A stretch of 19,442 nucleotides of DNA from M3007 sp046153695 (GTDB lineage Bacteria; Bacteroidota; Bacteroidia; Chitinophagales; Saprospiraceae), in assembly GCA_046153695.1 (NCBI GenBank), contig JBJXEZ010000069.1, positions 1 to 19,442 on the forward strand, given 5' to 3'. The translations under genes were made by a program, and so were the position numbers. Positions 14,307-19,442 of this stretch are shown here, in pieces. Below the pieces are notes generated by a model. That model saw only the letters and a program-made list of their open reading frames with translations. It was not told the DNA's origin and did not search any database. How positions within the stretch are numbered: position 1 is the first letter of the stretch; the number at the start of each line of letters is the position of its first letter.

Positions 14307-17300
14307 ATGCCACAATTCGCCCACCTCCACTGCCACACCCAATACTCCCTGCTTGACGGGGCGGCTTCCATCCCGGCTTTGTTCAAAAAAGCAAAGGATG
14401 ACGGCATGAAAGCGCTCGCCATCACCGACCACGGCAATATGTTTGGCGTGTTCCAGTTCGTGGCCGAAGCCGCTAAACACGAGGGGGTGAAGCCGATTGT
14501 CGGCTGTGAGTTTTACGTAGTGGCCGACCGGCACCGCCGCACGTTCACCAAGGAAGACCGCGACAAACGCTACCACCAGCTCTTCCTCGCCAAGAACCCG
14601 GAAGGCTACAAAAATCTGGTCAAACTCTGCTCCCTCGGCTACATGGAGGGCCTGTACGGCAAGTATCCGCGCATAGACAAAGAGCTGATCCTGCAATACC
14701 ACAAGGGCCTTATCGCCACCACCTGCTGTATTGGTGCCATGGTGCCACAGGCCATTCTGCGCAAAAGCGAGGAAGAGGCCAAAAAGGAGTTTGAGTGGTG
14801 GTACAATATTTTCGGCGAAGACTACTACATCGAAATCCAGCGCCACCAGATGGAGGAGCAAGACCGCGTGAATGAGGTGCTGCTTCGCTGGGCCAAGGAG
14901 TACAACGTGAAGGTTATCTGCACCAACGACTCGCACTACGTAGACCAAAAAGACTACAACGCCCACGATATTCTGCTGTGCATCAACACGGGTGAGAAAC
15001 AGGCTACGCCAGCCATCCGGGAGTTTGCAGACGAGGGCACCGTGGTTAAAGGCGGGCGTTTTGCTTTCTGGAACGATCAGTTTTACTTCAAGACCCAGGC
15101 AGAAATGGGTTCCCTTTTTAAAGACGTCCCCTTCGCGCTGGATAACACGATGGAGATCGTGGACAAATGCGAAATCCTGAAACTGAAACAAGACATCCTG
15201 CTACCCAACTTCGTCATCCCGCAGGAATTCGCTACACAGGACGATTACCTCCGTCACATCACCTTCGAGGGTGCCCGCGAGCGCTACCGAACCATAACCC
15301 CCGAAATAGAAGAGCGGCTCAATTTTGAACTGCACACCGTCAAAACGATGGGTTTTGCCGGGTACTTCCTCATCGTATCCGATTTTATCAAGGCCGGGCG
15401 CGACCTCGGTGTTTTCATCGGCCCAGGGCGCGGTTCGGCGGCTGGTTCGGCGGTGGCCTACTGCATCGGCATTACCAATATTGACCCGATCAAATACCAA
15501 CTCCTGTTCGAGCGATTCCTCAACCCGGACCGCAAGAGCATGCCTGATATTGACACGGACTTCGACGACGAGGGCCGCCAAAAAGTGCTCGACTATGTGG
15601 TGCAGAAGTACGGTCGCCAGCAGGTGGCCCAAATAATAACCTACGGTACGATGGCCGCCAAAATGTCCATCAAAGACGTGGCCCGCGTGCTCGATCTGCC
15701 GCTCGACCAAGCCAACGCGCTCGCCAAACTCGTGCCCGAAAAACCCGGTATCTCGCTCAAGCGCGTACTCACCGCCCCGATTGATGGCGAAGGCTCCCTG
15801 CGCGACAAGGAAGGCCTCATGGCCGACGATATCGAAAACGCCAAAAAATTGCGCGAACACCTCGCCGCTGTGGATACCCTCGAAGGCCAGGTGCTGCGCG
15901 AGGCACTCGTGCTGGAAGGTTCCGTTCGCAACACCGGTATCCATGCAGCCGGTATCATCATAGCGCCCAAAGACCTCACCGAGATCATTCCCGTTTGCAC
16001 ATCCAAGGAAACAGAACTGCTCATAACCCAGTACGAGGGCAACACTATCGAAGACGCGGGGGTTATCAAGATGGACTTTTTGGGCCTGAAAACCCTGACT
16101 ATCCTGCGCGATGCCTTGCTGCTGATCGAGCAAAACCACGGCCTGAAAATTGATATTGACACTATCCCGCTCGACGACCGCAAGACCTACGAGTTGTACC
16201 AGGCTGGCAGCACCAACGGCACGTTCCAATTTGAAAGTGCCGGTATGCAGAAGTACCTGCGTGAACTCAAGCCCGACAAATTCGACGACCTCATCGCCAT
16301 GAATGCGCTGTACCGACCGGGGCCGTTGGAGTATATTCCGAACTTCATCGCCCGCAAGCACGGGCGCGAAACAATTCAGTACGACCTCCCTGAAATGGAG
16401 GAATATTTGAAAGACACCTACGGAATTTGCACCTACCAGGAACAGGTCATGTTGCTTTCGCAAAAACTTGCCGGCTTTTCAAAAGGCGATGCCGACGTAC
16501 TGCGGAAGGCAATGGGAAAAAAGCAGATCGCCGTTTTGAATAAAATGAAGGGCCAGTTTATCGAAGGGGCCACCGAAAAAGGCTATCCAAAGGACAAACT
16601 CGAAAAAATCTGGACCGACTGGGAGGCCTTTGCTTCCTACGCCTTCAACAAATCCCACTCCACCTGCTACGCCTTCGTGGCGTACCAAACGGCCTACCTC
16701 AAGGCGCACTACCCCTCGGAGTACATGGCTTCTGTGCTCACCCATTCACAAAGCCAAATCGAAAAAACCACGTTTTCTCTCGAAGAGTGCAAACGCATGG
16801 GCCTTGAGGTGAAAGGCCCGGACATCAACGAATCGGGCGTGAATTTCTCCGTAAACAAACGCGGCGTGATCCGCTACGGAATGGGTGCCATCAAGGGCGT
16901 GGGCGAGGCCGCCGTGGAAGCCCTGATCCAGGAACGCAGCCAAAATGGGCCGTTCACCAACATATTCGACTTTATGCGCCGTATCAACCTGCGCACGGTG
17001 AATAAAAAAGTCATGGAATGCCTCGCTTTTGCCGGTGCTTTCGACGAGATCCCGCCCCTGCAAGGCCAAGGCGGCGGCGTGCGCGCCACGTTTTTTGCAC
17101 CATCAGACAAGTACGAGTCCTTCATCGAACACCTGCTCAAATATGGTGCGGCGTTTCAGGAAGACAAGATCATGTCGGTCAATTCTCTGTTCGGTGATTT
17201 GTCCGATTCTGTGAGCATACCCGAACCCATGGTGCCCAAAGTGGCCCCCTGGAACCTGCTCACCATGCTCCAGCGCGAGCGCGACGTGATCGGCATTTAC

Positions 17301-17885
17301 CTGAGCGGGCACCCGCTGGACGATTATAAGTTTGAGGTCGAAAACCTGACTACCTGTGCCCTCGACCGTATCGAAAATTTCAAGGGACAAAAAATCCGCG
17401 TCGCCGGATTCGTCACCAAGGCCGAGCACCGCATCAGTCAGAAGGGTACAGGCTGGGGCCGATTCACTGTCAGCGACTACTCCGGCAACCTCGAAATCGC
17501 GCTGTTCAGCAACGATTACGCCCAGTTCAAACACCTGTTCGAGGAAGGCAACTGCCTGTTCATAACCGGCACCTTCCGCCAACGGTACAACAGCGACGAG
17601 CACGAGTTCCGCCCCGAAAAGGTCGAACTGATGGAATCCGTCGGCGGCTCGCAGATCACGGCCGTTACGCTGCAAATTCCCGTGGAACTGCTCACTACCG
17701 AGTTGCTCGACCACCTCGACTATGTGTGCAAAACCCACAAGGGCAAACACACGCTCAAGATGCGTCTCGTGGATCGGACGAACAAAAACGCACTTTCGTT
17801 CTCTGCCACCGACCGCAAGGTGAACGCTGACTCGGATTTTGCACAGGAGATGGAAAAACTGTGGGTGGAGTGTTCCGTGGGGTAA
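14307..17885 (+). CDS. dnaE: DNA polymerase III alpha subunit DnaE
   Basis: This 1192-residue replicative DNA polymerase is the catalytic subunit of the Pol III holoenzyme. The ATG at 14307 is chosen because the protein then starts directly with the PHP domain (MPQFAHLHCHTQYSLLDGA), as usual for this family, and because a promoter overlaps the longer frame. The PHP domain spans about 1-280 and keeps HLHCH, DHGNMFG and TNDSHY, so metal binding may be retained. The polymerase core shows GPGRGSAAGS (372-381), the two catalytic Asp in PDIDTD (Asp414, Asp416) and the third in KMDFLGLKTLT (Asp590). Further on are YRPGPLEYIPNFI, the helix-hairpin-helix region near GMGAIKGVGEAAVE, and a C-terminal OB fold (IRVAGFVTKAEHR...GWGRFTVSD). 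Length and motifs indicate an intact essential gene. Its stop touches the stop of the small convergent ORF at 17886. Confidence 0.97.
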   Translation: MPQFAHLHCHTQYSLLDGAASIPALFKKAKDDGMKALAITDHGNMFGVFQFVAEAAKHEGVKPIVGCEFYVVADRHRRTFTKEDRDKRYHQLFLAKNPEGYKNLVKLCSLGYMEGLYGKYPRIDKELILQYHKGLIATTCCIGAMVPQAILRKSEEEAKKEFEWWYNIFGEDYYIEIQRHQMEEQDRVNEVLLRWAKEYNVKVICTNDSHYVDQKDYNAHDILLCINTGEKQATPAIREFADEGTVVKGGRFAFWNDQFYFKTQAEMGSLFKDVPFALDNTMEIVDKCEILKLKQDILLPNFVIPQEFATQDDYLRHITFEGARERYRTITPEIEERLNFELHTVKTMGFAGYFLIVSDFIKAGRDLGVFIGPGRGSAAGSAVAYCIGITNIDPIKYQLLFERFLNPDRKSMPDIDTDFDDEGRQKVLDYVVQKYGRQQVAQIITYGTMAAKMSIKDVARVLDLPLDQANALAKLVPEKPGISLKRVLTAPIDGEGSLRDKEGLMADDIENAKKLREHLAAVDTLEGQVLREALVLEGSVRNTGIHAAGIIIAPKDLTEIIPVCTSKETELLITQYEGNTIEDAGVIKMDFLGLKTLTILRDALLLIEQNHGLKIDIDTIPLDDRKTYELYQAGSTNGTFQFESAGMQKYLRELKPDKFDDLIAMNALYRPGPLEYIPNFIARKHGRETIQYDLPEMEEYLKDTYGICTYQEQVMLLSQKLAGFSKGDADVLRKAMGKKQIAVLNKMKGQFIEGATEKGYPKDKLEKIWTDWEAFASYAFNKSHSTCYAFVAYQTAYLKAHYPSEYMASVLTHSQSQIEKTTFSLEECKRMGLEVKGPDINESGVNFSVNKRGVIRYGMGAIKGVGEAAVEALIQERSQNGPFTNIFDFMRRINLRTVNKKVMECLAFAGAFDEIPPLQGQGGGVRATFFAPSDKYESFIEHLLKYGAAFQEDKIMSVNSLFGDLSDSVSIPEPMVPKVAPWNLLTMLQRERDVIGIYLSGHPLDDYKFEVENLTTCALDRIENFKGQKIRVAGFVTKAEHRISQKGTGWGRFTVSDYSGNLEIALFSNDYAQFKHLFEEGNCLFITGTFRQRYNSDEHEFRPEKVELMESVGGSQITAVTLQIPVELLTTELLDHLDYVCKTHKGKHTLKMRLVDRTNKNALSFSATDRKVNADSDFAQEMEKLWVECSVG

Positions 17886-17993
17886 TTATCCCCGCGCCAG
17901 TTTCCGAAATACCTCGTCCATATCGTCCGCTTCAAATTTTGCCTTAAGTGCCCGTGGGGTGTCCAGCGCCTTCCATTTCCGCCTGCCCGTCAT
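17886..17993 (-). CDS. Candidate 35-residue small protein downstream of the XRE regulator
   Basis: A 36-codon open frame starts at the ATG at 17993, six bases after the stop of the XRE gene, and its TAA directly abuts the TAA of dnaE. The product is highly charged (begins MTGRRKWKALD, contains EADDMDEVFRKLARG) with a likely helical C-terminal half. I do not recognise a family. Spacing to the XRE gene suggests translational coupling. It could be the remnant of a longer gene or a chance frame; the tight packing between two genes is the main argument for it being real. Confidence 0.42.
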   Translation of the reverse strand: MTGRRKWKALDTPRALKAKFEADDMDEVFRKLARG

Positions 17994-17999
17994 CAGGCG

Positions 18000-18263
18000 T
18001 TACTCCTCCTCCGGAAACTCAAAATCGAACAGTTCCTTTGGATGCACCTCAAGCGCTTCGGCGATTTTGAACACCTGACTCAGACCTGCATTTACGATCC
18101 CGCGCTCCATTCGGCTGATCTGGCTCAGCTCCGAGTCGGCTTTCCATGCTAAATCTTCCTGGGACAAATTTCGCTCCAGACGCAACGCACGCAGGCGCTT
18201 GCCGAATGCCTTCAACCCGGATACATGGAACGTGTATTTCACGCTGCTACAATCCGGGAGCAT
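18000..18263 (-). CDS. XRE-family helix-turn-helix regulator
   Basis: This 87-residue protein is built almost wholly of one Cro/C1-type helix-turn-helix domain (about residues 18-80). The segment RLRALRLERNLSQEDLAWKADSELSQISRMERG contains the turn and the recognition helix, and is followed by VFKIAEALEVHPKELFDF, the usual end of this domain. It probably binds DNA as a dimer, possibly at its own promoter. The ATG at 18263 is the only ATG upstream of the domain; a GTG at 18242 would remove seven residues. It is divergent from the lipoprotein gene at 18410, so the 146-base gap may hold a shared operator, though I saw no clear one. A small ORF follows six bases downstream. The target is unknown. 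Confidence 0.85.
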   Translation of the reverse strand: MLPDCSSVKYTFHVSGLKAFGKRLRALRLERNLSQEDLAWKADSELSQISRMERGIVNAGLSQVFKIAEALEVHPKELFDFEFPEEE

Positions 18264-18308
18264 GGAGAAATAAATCTGGGTGAATTCTCCTAAATTATTT
18301 TTTACTCC

Positions 18309-18316
18309 TAAGTTTG
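18309..18316 (+). promoter_or_regulatory. Possible -7 box for the lipoprotein gene
   Basis: TAAGTTTG is an exact TAnnTTTG box about 94 bases before the ATG at 18410. No TTTG or TTG lies at the expected -33 distance, so the promoter is only half supported. Confidence 0.35.
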
Positions 18317-18409
18317 CACAACCAATCCACTTTTCCCTTCACCCGACGGACAAATGATTCCCTGTTGGCCTCCACCCAAGTGTATCACGACCGTCTCAAA
18401 AATTTGCTA

Positions 18410-19442
18410 ATGAAAAAACTACCTTTTTTCCGTTTCAAAACATCCCTGTTTGCGATTGTAATGCTTGTTGCCGCCCTGTTTTCCTGCTCAAAGGACAGAC
18501 CGGAGTTAACAAGCCCCAATAACCCGACCGCTCACATCAGCACCCAGGTGCTGGAGCAAGCCAAAAAAGGGATTAAAGACCCAGCCGTGGCCAACTTCTT
18601 TGACATCGGTTTTGCCGAGCAGGCCAATGCCAATATTGTGCCTGTTGCCTCTGGTCGAAGCGACGAGGAACTCATCAACGGCTTGGCCTACGAGCTGCTC
18701 CGCCTCAACGAAAACTACAACTTCGTACCCACACTTATTTCGAGGGCGGGTTATCCGTACTGGAGCCGAGCGGACATCTATTACGCTGCGGGCACAGGCA
18801 TGGCAAGCGACACACCCGTGGTGCTGCTTCCTTTTGCGCATCTCGGTTCCGATTCTGTGGAGGCCGTCATGCTGGCAATGCCCCTGACAGACACCGCAGG
18901 CTGGTACACGACCATTTTCACGCGAAAGTCGGTGGACTCGCTCATAGCCGTCACAGCCAACGATGTGTACGGCTTGGGGTACAAGGTTTTGGCGTTTTTC
19001 AGATTGGACATAGCCTTGTTCCAAAACCCCTCGCAAAGCCACTATAACTGGTTGATAAATGCCGCAAACGGCTCCAATTTGGTATCCGTACAAGACAGGT
19101 GTGGGTTATATCAGATCGGCTACTGCCATGAGATTCTGCTTCTTTACCCTCACGGCCTTTTACCTGATGGCGGGGTACAGAATAGAGACCCTGGAATTGA
19201 CCTTTGTATTTCTTTTTACATTCCCTGCGGTACCGGTGCATCTGCTGGTAGCAGTGGTGTCTTCTGCGAACTGAATGAAAATTTTGATTGGATATGCGAC
19301 TACATGCAAACGAACCCGAACCCTAATGGTGGCGGGAGCGGCCCAAATGACGGGCCCAACAATACGCCGCCCGGCGATGTGGGCACCAGAATCCTGAACA
19401 TGCACAACAACGGGGAGATCAGTGAGGAGGATATGAACCGGT
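18410..19442 (+). CDS. Lipoprotein of unknown family, 3' end beyond the window
   Basis: A frame open from the ATG at 18410 to the right edge encodes at least 344 residues. The N-terminus is a lipoprotein signal: MKKLPFFRFK, a hydrophobic stretch, then the lipobox LFSC with Cys26 as the lipidated residue, followed by SKDRPE. The body (about 40-300) has no motif I recognise; it includes several Cys in the second half (231, 239, 266, 273, 286, 296), suggesting disulfide bonds. A flexible Pro/Asn/Gly linker (about 303-323) follows, then a short helical part ending MHNNGEISEEDMNR at the edge. It should be attached to the outer or inner membrane. It is divergent from the XRE gene. No stop is seen, so the true size is unknown. 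Function cannot be stated. Confidence 0.8.
   Translation, partial: MKKLPFFRFKTSLFAIVMLVAALFSCSKDRPELTSPNNPTAHISTQVLEQAKKGIKDPAVANFFDIGFAEQANANIVPVASGRSDEELINGLAYELLRLNENYNFVPTLISRAGYPYWSRADIYYAAGTGMASDTPVVLLPFAHLGSDSVEAVMLAMPLTDTAGWYTTIFTRKSVDSLIAVTANDVYGLGYKVLAFFRLDIALFQNPSQSHYNWLINAANGSNLVSVQDRCGLYQIGYCHEILLLYPHGLLPDGGVQNRDPGIDLCISFYIPCGTGASAGSSGVFCELNENFDWICDYMQTNPNPNGGGSGPNDGPNNTPPGDVGTRILNMHNNGEISEEDMNR

Noticed and set aside
13833..16463. Two long minus-strand frames (13833-15191 and 15201-16463) opposite dnaE
   Set aside because: Both are antisense shadows of dnaE and the end of the PKD gene, with no signal, motif or plausible start; the dnaE frame is fully supported.
17886..18263. 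XRE gene plus small ORF as a toxin-antitoxin pair
   Set aside because: The small product has no toxin motif and is much smaller than HipA, HigB or RelE-type toxins; the context supports only a possible coupled small protein.

Overview
The window looks like a chromosomal segment of a Bacteroidota bacterium, most plausibly of the Saprospiraceae/Lewinella type. The main signs are two or three large secreted proteins with PKD, beta-helix or propeller-like repeats and C-terminal type IX secretion (T9SS) sorting domains, promoter -7 boxes of the form TAnnTTTG, weak or absent Shine-Dalgarno sites, a RecQ with a C-terminal helicase HTH domain, and a GH109/NahK gene pair. The family-level placement is inference.

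Layout. Positions 1-951 hold a lone Y1 (HUH) transposase flanked by inverted copies of a roughly 55-58 bp hairpin repeat, a REP/RAYT-like arrangement. The last repeat copy runs into the 3' end of the next gene. Positions 904-4846 (minus strand) form a tight three-gene set: a membrane class III adenylate cyclase, a Tat-exported GH109-type alpha-N-acetylgalactosaminidase and an N-acetylhexosamine 1-kinase (NahK-like). The last two would release GalNAc and phosphorylate it at C1. Positions 4923-5570 (minus) encode a membrane-anchored glucosaminidase-fold protein in which the expected catalytic Glu appears to be Asn. RecQ (5788-7932) is transcribed divergently from it.

Positions 7933-8502 contain no intact gene but do hold a diverged 70-bp duplicate of the recQ 3' region. 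Positions 8503-12299 appear to be one T9SS cargo gene, broken twice: by a C10 tract that puts the first ATG out of frame and by an in-frame TAA. The annotation therefore shows an N-terminal PKD piece with the signal peptide and a C-terminal beta-helix piece with the sorting domain. A second, intact T9SS cargo with a PKD domain follows (12367-14127). dnaE (14307-17885) has a near-ideal Bacteroidota promoter. On the opposite strand an XRE-type regulator is followed by a 35-codon ORF whose stop directly abuts the dnaE stop. A lipoprotein gene of unknown family starts at 18410 and runs off the right edge.

The core replication and repair genes (dnaE, recQ) bracket a lower-GC block of secreted-protein genes. 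The most interesting points are the RAYT/REP-like element with its invasion of the nahK 3' end, the poly-C tract in the 5' part of the split T9SS cargo gene, and the in-frame stop within that gene. All family assignments come from reading motifs by eye; no search was run.
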